A stretch of 64,000 nt of DNA from an uncultured Pelagibacteraceae bacterium (lineage in GTDB: Bacteria; Pseudomonadota; Alphaproteobacteria; Pelagibacterales; Pelagibacteraceae): the NCBI GenBank assembly GCA_902516435.1, contig CABXYF010000003.1, forward strand, positions 31,902-95,901. The letters are read 5' to 3'. Below, piece by piece: positions 36,354-45,420 of this stretch. Below the pieces are notes generated by a model. It saw nothing but the letters and a program-made list of their open reading frames with translations. It did not search any database and had not been told where the DNA came from. The translations under genes and the position numbers were made by a program. The number at the start of each line of letters is the position of its first letter. Positions within the stretch are counted from its first letter, which is position 1.

Positions 36354-37808
36354 ATGTCACAAAATATTAAAATTGATCCCTATGGTTTTAGAGAATATGA
36401 CGCGCGATGGTTGTATGAAGAAAACATAAATAAAGCTGGGATAGAGAATCTTGGTAAAGGCCTAGGAACACAAATAATTAATCATACAAAAAAAAACAAC
36501 CCAAGAGTTATCGTTGGTCATGACTATCGTTCTTACAGTGAAGAAATTAAAATTGCACTTAAAAAAGGATTAAAGGCGACTGGTTGCAATATTGAAGATA
36601 TTGGATTGTCATTATCGCCCATGGTTTATTTTGCACAATTTAAATTAAACTCTGATGCTGTTGCAATGGTAACTGCAAGTCATAATGAAAATGGATGGAC
36701 TGGAGTTAAAATGGGTATCAAAAAAGGATTAACTCATGCTCCTGAGGAAATGAAAGAATTAAAAGAGATAACTTTAAATGAAAAGTTTGTATCAGGTCAA
36801 GGAAATGAAAAACAAATTGAAAATTTTCAACAAGTTTATAAAGAAGATTTAGTCAAAAGTAATAAAATTGATAAAAAAATTAAAGCGGTTGTTGCCTGTG
36901 GTAACGGCACAGCAGGTATATTTGCTCCAGATATACTTAGAGGAATAGGTTGTGAAGTAATCGAACTAGATTGTAATCTTGACTGGACATTTCCAAAATA
37001 TAATCCTAATCCCGAGGATTTAGAAATGCTTCATGAAATAGCAAAATCTGTTAAAGAAAATAATGCAGATATTGGCTTTGGTTTTGACGGAGATGGTGAC
37101 AGAGTTGGTGTAATTGACGATAAAGGTAATGAAATATTTTCAGATAAAATAGGTTTATTAATTGCTAGAAATTTATCTGCAAAACATCAAAATTCAAAAT
37201 TTGTTGTTGATGTAAAATCAACTGGTTTATATTCAAAAGATAAAATATTGATAGAAAATAACTGCGATACAATATATTGGAAAACTGGTCATTCACATAT
37301 TAAAAGAAAAGTTAATGCTGAAAAAGCTCTAGCTGGATTTGAAAAAAGTGGTCATTTCTTTTTTAATCAACCTCTTGGGTATGGTTATGATGATGGTATA
37401 AATTCCGCAATTCAAGTTTGTCATTTATTGAATAATCAAAATAAAAAAATGAGCGAAATTATTAATGAGTTACCAGTTACTTATCAATCTCCCACTATGG
37501 CGCCTTTTTGTAAAGATGAAGAAAAGTACCAAGTTGTTGAAGAATTAGTTAAACAAGTTGAGGAAATAAAAACAAATCAAACAAAAATTGATGAACAAAT
37601 AATAACAGAGGTTTTAACAGTAAATGGTGTGAGATTTTCTTTTGAAGATGGTTCATGGGGATTAATTAGAGCATCTTCAAATAAACCATCATTAGTAATC
37701 GTTACTGAAAGCCCATCATCAGAAAAGAGAAAGAAAAAAATCTTTGATTTTATTGATAATTTACTACAAAAAACTGGAAAAATTGGCGATTATGACCAAA
37801 AAATTTAA
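36354..37808 (+). CDS. Phosphomannomutase/phosphoglucomutase
   Basis: Alpha-D-phosphohexomutase that interconverts hexose 1- and 6-phosphates. The phosphoserine loop VTASHNENGW places the catalytic Ser at residue 109; the metal loop FDGDGDRVGV is near 245-254; the sugar-binding region GFEKSGHFFF near 330 and the C-terminal phosphate loop RASSNKPSL near 441-449 are present. At 484 residues it is full length. AlgC-like dual specificity is plausible, and the exact sugar is not decided by these motifs. It is divergent from nrdA and ended by a strong hairpin terminator. Confidence 0.9.
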   Translation: MSQNIKIDPYGFREYDARWLYEENINKAGIENLGKGLGTQIINHTKKNNPRVIVGHDYRSYSEEIKIALKKGLKATGCNIEDIGLSLSPMVYFAQFKLNSDAVAMVTASHNENGWTGVKMGIKKGLTHAPEEMKELKEITLNEKFVSGQGNEKQIENFQQVYKEDLVKSNKIDKKIKAVVACGNGTAGIFAPDILRGIGCEVIELDCNLDWTFPKYNPNPEDLEMLHEIAKSVKENNADIGFGFDGDGDRVGVIDDKGNEIFSDKIGLLIARNLSAKHQNSKFVVDVKSTGLYSKDKILIENNCDTIYWKTGHSHIKRKVNAEKALAGFEKSGHFFFNQPLGYGYDDGINSAIQVCHLLNNQNKKMSEIINELPVTYQSPTMAPFCKDEEKYQVVEELVKQVEEIKTNQTKIDEQIITEVLTVNGVRFSFEDGSWGLIRASSNKPSLVIVTESPSSEKRKKKIFDFIDNLLQKTGKIGDYDQKI

Positions 37809-37879
37809 CTCTTAATAAGATTAATTTTCAACTAATAAGTGTTCATTAAATTGTAAAGAATCATTTAATTTTATATAGT

Positions 37880-37918
37880 GAGGTGATGGAGGGAGACTGA
37901 AATCACCTCTTTTTTTTT
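37880..37918 (+). terminator. Intrinsic terminator with purine-rich loop
   Basis: An 8-bp G-C-containing stem (GAGGTGAT at 37880-37887 with ATCACCTC at 37902-37909) is followed by nine T residues. The 14-base loop contains GGAGGGA, and a minimal ATG-GAG-GGA-GAC-TGA reading frame begins at 37886 inside the hairpin. It most likely ends the phosphohexomutase transcript; the next gene starts 11 bases after the T-run. Confidence 0.85.
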
Positions 37919-37928
37919 ATTTAATTAT

Positions 37929-38129
37929 ATGGCGGATAAAAAAGTTAGATCAATTGCTAAAACCTTTTCCTGGAGACTTTTTATTTTTGTTTACTGGGTA
38001 ATATTTGGATATATTTATACTGGAACATTTACTGGAGCAGGAATACTTGGCGTAGGATCAATAATTCCTCTTTTCTTCTATTATTTTCACGAAAGAATTT
38101 GGAATAAAGTTAAATGGGGAATTAATTAA
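37929..38129 (+). CDS. DUF2061 small membrane protein
   Basis: 66-residue membrane protein with two hydrophobic segments (about 15-35 and 38-55). The pattern RSIAKTFSWRL at the start and PLFFYYFHERIWNKVKWG at the end is characteristic of DUF2061, a family of unknown function that also occurs fused to sulfate-assimilation proteins in some bacteria. The gene follows a strong terminator closely, without a clear Shine-Dalgarno site, so it depends on read-through or a promoter inside that region. It converges with the malonyl-CoA decarboxylase gene, 2 bases apart. Confidence 0.78.
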   Translation: MADKKVRSIAKTFSWRLFIFVYWVIFGYIYTGTFTGAGILGVGSIIPLFFYYFHERIWNKVKWGIN

Positions 38130-38131
38130 AA

Positions 38132-39439
38132 TTATATAAGCTTTTTAACTTTATCAGAAACTATTACTTTCTTATTATTAATATAATCTTCGTGATTTTT
38201 TTCTATACTTTTTAATTCATATAAATAATTTACCATAACGCCAAATGATCTATTTAAACCTACTTCAGAAACATTTGCGTTAATGATTATATCATCAATT
38301 ATTGCTCCATTACCTAAATGAAATCTACACACGTCATTGACAGGTAATTTTTTATGGTTCTTTTCATTTATCAAATAATGTGAAACTAATTTCAATAATG
38401 CATCTTTATTTGAAACAATTCGAGAATCTCCAGGTTTTAAATCGGGTGATTTCAAAAATTTAATATTCTCTATAGGAATGTTACCTACAATATTTTTAAT
38501 TTTGTTATCCTCCAAATAAGAGAACCAATCTCTAAAACCAGGTATAGGAGACAATGTTCCAAAATTTTTTATATTTGGTAACTCTTCTTGTATCTCAAAC
38601 ACAACTCTTTTAATTAAAAAATTACCAAGTGTAACCCTCGATAATCCTTCTTGACAGTTACTGATGGAATAAAAAGTTGCAGAGTCATAATTTTTATCCC
38701 CTTCTGCTCTAGGTTTGGTAATATCTTGAATTGATTTACCTAAACCGTTTGTGAGTGCTACTTGGACAAATATTATTGGCTCATCTTCAAGTGCAGGATG
38801 AAAATAGGAAAAAAATCTTCTGTCTTCCCCTAGTCTTCTTTTAAGTTCATCCATATCTTTAATTTCATGAACTCTTTCATATTTCATAATTTTTTCTAAA
38901 ACAGCCGCTTTAGTATCCCAAGTTATTTTTGCAAGTTTAAGAAATCCTGGGTTAAACCATGATTTGAATAACTCTCTCAAATCGTCATCTAGGGGTTTAA
39001 GATCTTTATGTTCACCAAGTACTTTTAACAAATCCTCTCTCAACGAAACAATTGTTGAAATTCCATTTGGAGCCATGTTCATTCTCTTAAAAAGTTCTCT
39101 TCTCTTTCCTTCAGAAGTAATGAACAGCTTATATAAATTTTTATCATTTTGAGTTTTTTGATAAGTTTCAATAGCTTCGGTAACTTTAGTATGGTTGGGC
39201 TTGTATTTTTCATTGATTTTTTGAAAAAAAAGAAGCTTATTTTCTAATGTAAGTTCTTGATATAAATCAGTTATGTCTCTTGCAACAGTAATACCAAATG
39301 CAGCGCCTTTGTTAGAAATCAAATCATCACATAAGGAAAGTATTGTATCTAGATCGTTTCTTTTAAGCTCAGTCTTTTTAAATAACTTTTGACCTACATC
39401 TGCTATTGAAGAGATTATTTCTTTTAAATTGAACTTCAT
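38132..39439 (-). CDS. Malonyl-CoA decarboxylase
   Basis: Decarboxylates malonyl-CoA to acetyl-CoA. The N-terminal helical domain (residues 1-170) and the GNAT-like catalytic domain are both present, with YFHPALEDEPIIFVQVAL near 219-236, FYSISNCQEGL and FGTLSPIPGFRDWF (about 297-310) as family marks. At 435 residues it corresponds to the bacterial MatA/MCD form. It is the last gene of a minus-strand set that begins with a TRAP transporter, so it may act on an imported malonate-type compound after CoA activation. It could equally be a fatty-acid or toxic-malonate housekeeping enzyme. Confidence 0.93.
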   Translation of the reverse strand: MKFNLKEIISSIADVGQKLFKKTELKRNDLDTILSLCDDLISNKGAAFGITVARDITDLYQELTLENKLLFFQKINEKYKPNHTKVTEAIETYQKTQNDKNLYKLFITSEGKRRELFKRMNMAPNGISTIVSLREDLLKVLGEHKDLKPLDDDLRELFKSWFNPGFLKLAKITWDTKAAVLEKIMKYERVHEIKDMDELKRRLGEDRRFFSYFHPALEDEPIIFVQVALTNGLGKSIQDITKPRAEGDKNYDSATFYSISNCQEGLSRVTLGNFLIKRVVFEIQEELPNIKNFGTLSPIPGFRDWFSYLEDNKIKNIVGNIPIENIKFLKSPDLKPGDSRIVSNKDALLKLVSHYLINEKNHKKLPVNDVCRFHLGNGAIIDDIIINANVSEVGLNRSFGVMVNYLYELKSIEKNHEDYINNKKVIVSDKVKKLI

Positions 39440-39452
39440 TTTTATTTATTTA

Positions 39453-40289
39453 TTAAGTTAAATTTAAATATTCAATAAAAGATCTTATAGAAACAGCAAT
39501 TAAAAATGTTCCAAAAATCTTGCTTAGCAGCTTTTTGTCTAACTTATACACTGCTTTTGCACCTAAACGCGCCATTAACATCGTCACAGGCACAAATACA
39601 ATAAAGCCAAGTAAATTAATATAGCCAATACTAAAAGGTGTGTTTACGTTTCCAACTATTTTACCGCCAGTTATCATCGTAATAGTTCCACTTAATGCAA
39701 TCAAAAAACCAATTGCAGATGCTGTTCCAATTGATTTTCTTATATCATAACCAAAAGTTCTCATGAATGGGACCATCAAAGATCCACCACCAATTCCAAG
39801 AAGGACAGAAATAAAACCTACGATAATTCCAGAAATATTTTTAATTGAATCTTTAATTTGTTTTGGATTTTCTACAACTTTTTCTCTAAAAAAAATAAAA
39901 AAAAAACCAACTATGAAAGCCATGACTGAAAAAAACAAAACAAAAGTAGGTGTTTTTAAATTTACTGCTAAAAATGTTCCTCCGATAACTCCAAGTACAA
40001 TAAAAATACCAAATGATTTTACTAATTTAAAATCAACAGCATCATATTCCATATGAGTTTTAGCTGAGATAACAGAAGTTGGAATTATTATTGCTAAAGA
40101 AGTTCCAACCGAGAGGTGCATTCTTGTTGCAATATCAAAATCTAATACTGTAAAAGCATAATAGAGAGCTGGTACCATTATAATTCCACCACCAACGCCT
40201 AATAAACCAGCCATAAAACCTGCAACCGATGCAGCTATTGATAAAACTACTAATAAATTAATTATTTCACTTAAATCTAAATTTTCCAT
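39453..40289 (-). CDS. TauE/SafE-family sulfite/organic anion exporter
   Basis: Integral membrane protein of 278 residues with about eight predicted segments and the duplicated DUF81 motif: GLLGVGGGIIMVPALYY near residues 28-44 and GIGGGSLMVPFMR near 164-176. The family moves sulfite, sulfoacetate or other small organic anions out of the cell. It lies between dusA (one-base overlap) and malonyl-CoA decarboxylase (13-base gap). The substrate is undetermined. Its presence next to a TRAP importer may mean it removes a catabolic end product. Confidence 0.88.
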   Translation of the reverse strand: MENLDLSEIINLLVVLSIAASVAGFMAGLLGVGGGIIMVPALYYAFTVLDFDIATRMHLSVGTSLAIIIPTSVISAKTHMEYDAVDFKLVKSFGIFIVLGVIGGTFLAVNLKTPTFVLFFSVMAFIVGFFFIFFREKVVENPKQIKDSIKNISGIIVGFISVLLGIGGGSLMVPFMRTFGYDIRKSIGTASAIGFLIALSGTITMITGGKIVGNVNTPFSIGYINLLGFIVFVPVTMLMARLGAKAVYKLDKKLLSKIFGTFLIAVSIRSFIEYLNLT

Positions 40290-41293
40290 TAAGAATTAGC
40301 CTGAATAGCTTTCTCATTATTTTGAACAATTGTCATTATATGTTTTGTTTTCTGAAAATCAGATTCTCGGGCCATTAAATTATCACTTAAATATCTTTTC
40401 CAATCTTTTGAGCCAACCTGACCATGATATAGACCCACTGTATGTCTCATTATATGATTAACTTTTGTTCCTAATTTTATCTCCTTGTCTACATATTCTA
40501 AAAGTTTTTCTACAACCTGTTCTCTTGTTGGGTTTTTGTCGTTTTTAAATATATCTCTTTCAATTTCTATTAAAGAATATGGATTTTGATAAATTGACCT
40601 TCCAATCATGACCCCGTCACAAAAATTTAAATGATTATTAATCTCATTTATCTTTGAAATTCCTCCATTAATAATTATTTCTAATTCGGGGTTTTGTTTT
40701 TTTATTTCATAAACCATATTGTAATTTAATTTTGGAATATTAAGATTTTGTTTTGGAGATAGACCAGTCAACATTGCTTTTCTTGCGTGTAAAATGAATG
40801 TTTTGGTTCCAGCATCACGCATTTTATGAATAAAGTTATTTAAATAATCAAATTCTTCAGTTTGATCAAAACCAATTCTTGTTTTGGCAGTTACAGGAAT
40901 ATTGCACGAATTAACCATCGAATTAATACACTCTGCAACAAGATCAGGCTCTTTCATTAAGCATGCTCCAAACATATTTTTTTGAACCTTTTTACTTGGA
41001 CATCCTAGGTTTATGTTTATTTCATCGTATCCCAGATCCTCAGCAATCTTAGCAACTTCTGCTAATTCTTCTTTGTCTGATCCACCAACTTGTAATGCTA
41101 ATGGTTTTTCTTCAGGACTATAAGATAAGATTTTTTTTCTATCCCCATGAATTGCAGACTTTGTAGCAACCATTTCAGAATAAAGCATGACGTTTTTACT
41201 CATTAATCTTAAAAAAAAACGATCATGTCGATCGGTACAATCCATCATGGGAGCAACAGATATTTTTCGATTAATTTTACTATTAGTATCCAA
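40289..41293 (-). CDS. dusA: tRNA-dihydrouridine synthase A
   Basis: FMN enzyme that reduces specific uridines in the tRNA D-loop. The N-terminal SVAPMMDCTDRHDRFF (about residues 12-27) is the DusA signature, the catalytic Cys lies in GACLMKEP near 108-115, and ARKAMLTGLSPKQN and INGGI follow. At 334 residues it is full length. The conserved N-terminus requires a start upstream of Met16; only TTG at 41293 fits, and this overlaps the end of dctM by 11 bases. Its position inside a transporter/catabolism unit looks like operon filling rather than functional coupling. Confidence 0.92.
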   Translation of the reverse strand: MDTNSKINRKISVAPMMDCTDRHDRFFLRLMSKNVMLYSEMVATKSAIHGDRKKILSYSPEEKPLALQVGGSDKEELAEVAKIAEDLGYDEININLGCPSKKVQKNMFGACLMKEPDLVAECINSMVNSCNIPVTAKTRIGFDQTEEFDYLNNFIHKMRDAGTKTFILHARKAMLTGLSPKQNLNIPKLNYNMVYEIKKQNPELEIIINGGISKINEINNHLNFCDGVMIGRSIYQNPYSLIEIERDIFKNDKNPTREQVVEKLLEYVDKEIKLGTKVNHIMRHTVGLYHGQVGSKDWKRYLSDNLMARESDFQKTKHIMTIVQNNEKAIQANS

Positions 41294-42614
41294 GAGGTTT
41301 ACCCATTATTTTGTCAGGAAGCCATGTCACTATTTCTGGAAAGATACATAAAATTAAAATAGCTAGAGCCATTATAATCATAAATGGTATAGAACCTTTT
41401 AAAATTTCTGACAAACTAACGTCTGGGGTAATTCCTTTAATTATATAAAGATTTAATCCAACAGGTGGAGTTATCAATCCTATTTCCATATTTATAGTAA
41501 ATACAATTGCAAACCAATAAGGATCAAACCCTAAAGTTGTTATAACAGGTAACAATATTGCTGATGTCATTACTATCACAGCAACTGGAGGTAAGAAGAA
41601 ACCGGCTATTAAAAGAAAAATATTTATTAAAAGAAATACAACCCATTTATTAGAACTTAGTTCAACCATGCTCTGAGCTAAAGACTGAGTTACATAAAGC
41701 TGGGAAAGAGTAAATGCAAAAAGATAAGAAGCTGCAATAATGAACATAATCATTACACTCTCTTTCATTGATACTTTAACTATGTTCCATATTTTTTTTG
41801 GTTGATAAATTTTGTAAACAACTGCAATTAATACAAAAACCAAAAATGCTCCAACACCTGAGGCTTCTGATGGGGTTGCAACACCTCCATATAAAACATA
41901 TAGGACACCAGCTATGATTGCTAAAAAAGGAAGTATTCTTGGTAACACCTCAAGTTTTTCTTTTAAAGTGGGTGGCGTCTTATTCCTTAAAGCTTTAGCG
42001 GCATCTTTATCGATAAAATAACTGTGTATAAGAGCCCAAATTGCAAACATACCTGCCAACATAAAACCAGGAACTAAACCACATAAAAATAATCTACCAA
42101 TCGATGTTCCTGTTGCAATTCCATAAACAATTAAAACAATACTTGGTGGAATTAAAACTCCCAATGTTCCTCCTGCTGCGATCGTACCCGTAGCAATTTG
42201 GTCAGAGTAACCTCTCTTTCTCATTTCAGGTATACCCATTGTTCCAATAGCAGCACAGGTAGCTGGACTTGATCCGCTCAAAGCAGCAAAGATTGAACAA
42301 GCTCCTATGTTAGAAATAACTAAACCTCCTGGTACTCGCCAAAGCCATCTATCCAATCCTGTATATAAATCTTTTCCAGCTGGAGAGTTGGCTACTGCCA
42401 TTCCCATCAAAATGAACATTGGTATCGAGAGTAAAACAAAAGAGTTAAGTCCCGCATAAAATGTTTCAGCAAAAACATCTAACATTTGAAAACCTTCAAA
42501 TGATACTAAGAGAACTATAGATACAAAACTTAAACCAAATGCTATTGGAATTCCTGAAAACAAGACTATCAGAGTAAAAACTGCAACTATTAAAGCTATT
42601 ATTAATGGATCCAT
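41283..42614 (-). CDS. dctM: TRAP transporter large permease (DctM)
   Basis: Twelve-helix membrane subunit of a tripartite ATP-independent periplasmic transporter; it couples uptake to the sodium gradient. 443 residues with LFSGIPIAFGL near the N-terminus, GCxxFAALSGSSPATCAAIGTMGIPEM near 107-130, and GTLGVLIPPSIVLIVYG near 155-171. The C-terminal PPVGLNLYIIKGI is typical. Its start overlaps the stop of the small permease by one base. The substrate class is set by DctP. Confidence 0.95.
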   Translation of the reverse strand: MDPLIIALIVAVFTLIVLFSGIPIAFGLSFVSIVLLVSFEGFQMLDVFAETFYAGLNSFVLLSIPMFILMGMAVANSPAGKDLYTGLDRWLWRVPGGLVISNIGACSIFAALSGSSPATCAAIGTMGIPEMRKRGYSDQIATGTIAAGGTLGVLIPPSIVLIVYGIATGTSIGRLFLCGLVPGFMLAGMFAIWALIHSYFIDKDAAKALRNKTPPTLKEKLEVLPRILPFLAIIAGVLYVLYGGVATPSEASGVGAFLVFVLIAVVYKIYQPKKIWNIVKVSMKESVMIMFIIAASYLFAFTLSQLYVTQSLAQSMVELSSNKWVVFLLINIFLLIAGFFLPPVAVIVMTSAILLPVITTLGFDPYWFAIVFTINMEIGLITPPVGLNLYIIKGITPDVSLSEILKGSIPFMIIMALAILILCIFPEIVTWLPDKIMGKPLGY

Positions 42615-43108
42615 TAATCACTATCCTTTTCATCAGTAAGTTTCATTATTTCGGCTATGTATTGAAGTATCATTAATGCAGCACCAATCATCATGGATGA
42701 ATATGGTACCCATAACGGTGGATCCCAAACCGTTCCAGTTGTATAGTTTTTTGTAAATGCTTCTTCAACCATTAAGAAACCAAAATAAAATAGGATTAAG
42801 AAGAATAATAAGCTCAAAAAAGATGTAAAAATTTTCAATTTAATAATATTTTTTTTAGATAAAAAATCATAGATCCATTCCATACTCACATGTGCTTTTT
42901 CACTTAAAACGTATGCGCTTCCAATAAATGTAGAAGCAACTAGAAGCATTGTTACTAGCTCAGTTTGCCAAGTTATTGCTCTTTGAAAAAAATATCTTTC
43001 AAAGACTAATTCAACAATTATCAAAATTGACAAAAGTAATGCTGTCACAGCAAAAGCCCCACAAAGTTGGGCTATCATATTACAGAATTTATAATAATTT
43101 TTTTTCAT
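42614..43108 (-). CDS. dctQ: TRAP transporter small permease (DctQ)
   Basis: Four-helix small membrane subunit (164 residues) that partners DctM. Typical features are the ITWQTELVTMLLVASTFIGSAYVLSEKAHVSMEW stretch, of which SEKAHVSMEW is the most conserved, and four hydrophobic segments (about 13-33, 50-67, 88-107, 130-150). The ATG directly follows a seven-T run that ends a hairpin after dctP, with no room for a Shine-Dalgarno site. The length and order are normal for TRAP loci. Confidence 0.92.
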   Translation of the reverse strand: MKKNYYKFCNMIAQLCGAFAVTALLLSILIIVELVFERYFFQRAITWQTELVTMLLVASTFIGSAYVLSEKAHVSMEWIYDFLSKKNIIKLKIFTSFLSLLFFLILFYFGFLMVEEAFTKNYTTGTVWDPPLWVPYSSMMIGAALMILQYIAEIMKLTDEKDSD

Positions 43109-43142
43109 AAAAAAACCCCTGTTTACAAAATAAACAGGGGTT
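43109..43142 (-). terminator. Terminator/attenuator hairpin abutting dctQ start codon
   Basis: On the minus strand a 12-bp stem (43131-43142 with 43114-43125, loop 43126-43130) with an ACCCC/GGGGT core is followed by seven T residues (43115-43109), and the dctQ ATG begins at the next base (43108). Placed between the binding protein and the permeases, it should give more dctP than dctQM transcript. Geometry is identical to the hairpin at 4014-4048. Confidence 0.9.
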
Positions 43143-43156
43143 CTTTATATATTAAT

Positions 43157-44167
43157 TTATTTAACTGCTAAAGCCATTTCCATAAGCTTAGCACCACCAG
43201 GTACTTGCTCAGCAAACGCTTTATGAGATGATTTTTTAGCAATTTCAATCCATGCCGCATGATCTTCTGCAGTCATATATACAAGCTCAACACCAGCAGC
43301 CTTATAAGCATCTTCAAATTTCTTATCAAGATTTGCTACTTGTTCAGTCATATACTGTTCAGCAACTTTTCCAGCAGCCATTAAAGCTTTTTGTTGTTTA
43401 GAGCTTAAAGCATCAAAAGATTTTTTTGACATTAAGATAGGCTCATACATAAACCATAAACCAAATTTTCCTGGAGGTGTTGCACATTTAACTTGCTCAT
43501 AAATTTTGTAACTTACAAAACTTCCTGAACTTGTATTTGCACCAGTTAATACACCTGTTTGTAATCCAGTATAAATCTCAGAAGAAGGCATACTTTGAAT
43601 CCCTGCACCTGCAGCTTCTAACATTTGGTTGAATGCTTTACCGGCAGCTCTCATTACTTGTCCCTTAACATCGCTAGGATTTCTAATACATTTAGATTTT
43701 GAAGCAAATCCACCACCTAGCCAAGCATCAGACAGCACAACTACTCCTGCATCATTTATAATTTTTTTAATCTCTGTCATCATTGGAGACTTATTAAATC
43801 TTAATGCATGATCGTGATTTTTTACTGTTCCTGGCATTAATGTAGCACTAAACTCTGGATGAAATTTAGATGCATAACCCAAAGGGAAAGCAGAAATATC
43901 TAATTGACCTGTGGTCATCGGCTTCCACTGCTCTTTTGGTTTGTATAAAGATTTTGCTGGATAAATTCTAATATCAATATCGACATTAGCTTTTTTAACT
44001 TCGTCAGCAATAATTTGAACCATCTCATGACGTGGGTCATAAGACCCATCAGCTCTTGGTGTTCCTGGCCATTGGTGACTTGCTTTTAAAGTTACAGCAT
44101 AAGCAGAACCAATCATCGTGAACGCCAAAACTAATGAAGTAAAATATAAAGATAATTTTTTTAACAT
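43157..44167 (-). CDS. dctP: TRAP transporter solute-binding protein (DctP)
   Basis: Periplasmic receptor of the TRAP system. From the ATG at 44167 a signal peptide of about 24 residues ends SAYA; an AGAGG ribosome-binding site sits eight bases ahead, so a longer in-frame form starting 15 bases upstream is unlikely. The mature protein shows the DctP fold with LYKPKEQWKPMTTGQLDI and the VMRAAGKAFNQML segment, whose Arg normally clamps the carboxylate of the ligand. The ligand is therefore probably a carboxylate (family knowledge), but which one is unknown. The gene leads a minus-strand unit and is divergent from a CoA-transferase gene. Confidence 0.93.
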   Translation of the reverse strand: MLKKLSLYFTSLVLAFTMIGSAYAVTLKASHQWPGTPRADGSYDPRHEMVQIIADEVKKANVDIDIRIYPAKSLYKPKEQWKPMTTGQLDISAFPLGYASKFHPEFSATLMPGTVKNHDHALRFNKSPMMTEIKKIINDAGVVVLSDAWLGGGFASKSKCIRNPSDVKGQVMRAAGKAFNQMLEAAGAGIQSMPSSEIYTGLQTGVLTGANTSSGSFVSYKIYEQVKCATPPGKFGLWFMYEPILMSKKSFDALSSKQQKALMAAGKVAEQYMTEQVANLDKKFEDAYKAAGVELVYMTAEDHAAWIEIAKKSSHKAFAEQVPGGAKLMEMALAVK

Positions 44168-44254
44168 TATTTTTCCTCTCAATTGTTATTTAATTCGTGC
44201 ATTAAAATGAAGATGTTGATAAGAGTCAAGGCTTCAAAATAACTGCAAAATTTT

Positions 44255-45397
44255 ATGGATGGACCTTTAAAAAACTTATTAGTGGTTGATTTAACTAGGG
44301 TATTAGTTGGCCCCTACTGCACAATGATATTATCTGATCTTGGAGCAAGGGTTATAAAAGTTGAGGCACCTGAAATTGGGGATGACTCACGTAAATTTGG
44401 CCCATTTGTTCAAGATTATTCTGCTTATTTCATGTCGCTTAATAGGGGAAAAGAAAGCATAGCTTTAAATTTAAAAAATGAAGATGATAAAAAAATTTTT
44501 GATAAAATTTTATCTAAAGCAGATATTTTAGTAGAAAATTTTAAACCAGGTACTTTAAAAAAATGGGGTTATGGTTGGGAAGAAGTAAGTAAAAAATATC
44601 CTAAACTAATTTACGCATCTGCTTCTGGCTTTGGACAAACAGGTCCTTTAAAAGAATTGCCAGCATACGACATGGTAGTTCAAGGTATGGGAGGATTAAT
44701 GAGTGTTACTGGTCAACCAAACTCAGAACCAACAAGAGTCGGTACATCCATTGGTGATATCACAGCTGGATTGTTTACAGCTATTGGTATTAACGCAGCT
44801 TTATATGACAGACAAAAAACTGGAAAAGGAATGTTCATAGATGTCTCCATGCTTGATTGTCAAATAGCTATACTTGAAAATGCAATTGCTAGATATTTAT
44901 CAAAAAATGAAATTCCCGAACCAATGGGTTCAAGACATCCTTCTATTGCACCTTTTGAAGCTTTTAAAACAAAAGATAGCTACATTATAGTTGCTGCTGG
45001 TAATGATAAATTATTTGAAAAATTATGTAATGTCTTAAAAATCCCAGAAGTTAGCATAGATGAAAAATTTAATTCCAATTCTGCTAGATCAAAAAATATA
45101 GATAAACTGAAAATAATTTTAGAAGATAAGTTGTCGTCAAAATCAACAACTGATTGGGTAAATGAAATGGAAAAAGAAAGAATTCCTTGTGGCCCTATAT
45201 ACAACATTAAAGAAGCAGTTGAGAACCCACAGGTTGAATCAAGGAATATGATCGTTAAGGCTTACCATAAAGTTATTGGGGATTTTAAATTAGCAGGTAA
45301 CCCAATAAAAATGTCAACTTATGAAGACCCGAAAAAAAGAGGCGACATACCTGATTTAGATGAACACCGGGAAAAAATACTTAAGGAATTCAACTAA
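44255..45397 (+). CDS. Family III CoA-transferase (CaiB/BaiF)
   Basis: Transfers CoA between acids, typically formyl-CoA, carnitine-CoA, succinyl-CoA or related pairs. The N-terminal LVVDLTRVLVGPYCTMILSDLGA near residues 9-31, PDSW-equivalent AYDMVVQGMGGLMSVTG near 136-152 and the catalytic Asp near 168 in GTSIGDITAG are intact. At 380 residues it is full length. It is divergent from dctP and leads the accessory plus-strand set, so it may activate the acid imported by the TRAP system. The particular acid cannot be read from the sequence. Confidence 0.92.
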   Translation: MDGPLKNLLVVDLTRVLVGPYCTMILSDLGARVIKVEAPEIGDDSRKFGPFVQDYSAYFMSLNRGKESIALNLKNEDDKKIFDKILSKADILVENFKPGTLKKWGYGWEEVSKKYPKLIYASASGFGQTGPLKELPAYDMVVQGMGGLMSVTGQPNSEPTRVGTSIGDITAGLFTAIGINAALYDRQKTGKGMFIDVSMLDCQIAILENAIARYLSKNEIPEPMGSRHPSIAPFEAFKTKDSYIIVAAGNDKLFEKLCNVLKIPEVSIDEKFNSNSARSKNIDKLKIILEDKLSSKSTTDWVNEMEKERIPCGPIYNIKEAVENPQVESRNMIVKAYHKVIGDFKLAGNPIKMSTYEDPKKRGDIPDLDEHREKILKEFN

Positions 45398-45406
45398 ATA
45401 TATTAT

Positions 45407-45412
45407 AAGGAG
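45407..45412 (+). promoter_or_regulatory. Strong ribosome-binding site of the aldehyde dehydrogenase gene
   Basis: AAGGAG at 45407-45412 is eight bases ahead of the ATG at 45421. It lies in the 23-base gap after the CoA-transferase and suggests good translation of the dehydrogenase. Confidence 0.7.
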
Positions 45413-45420
45413 ATGAAATT

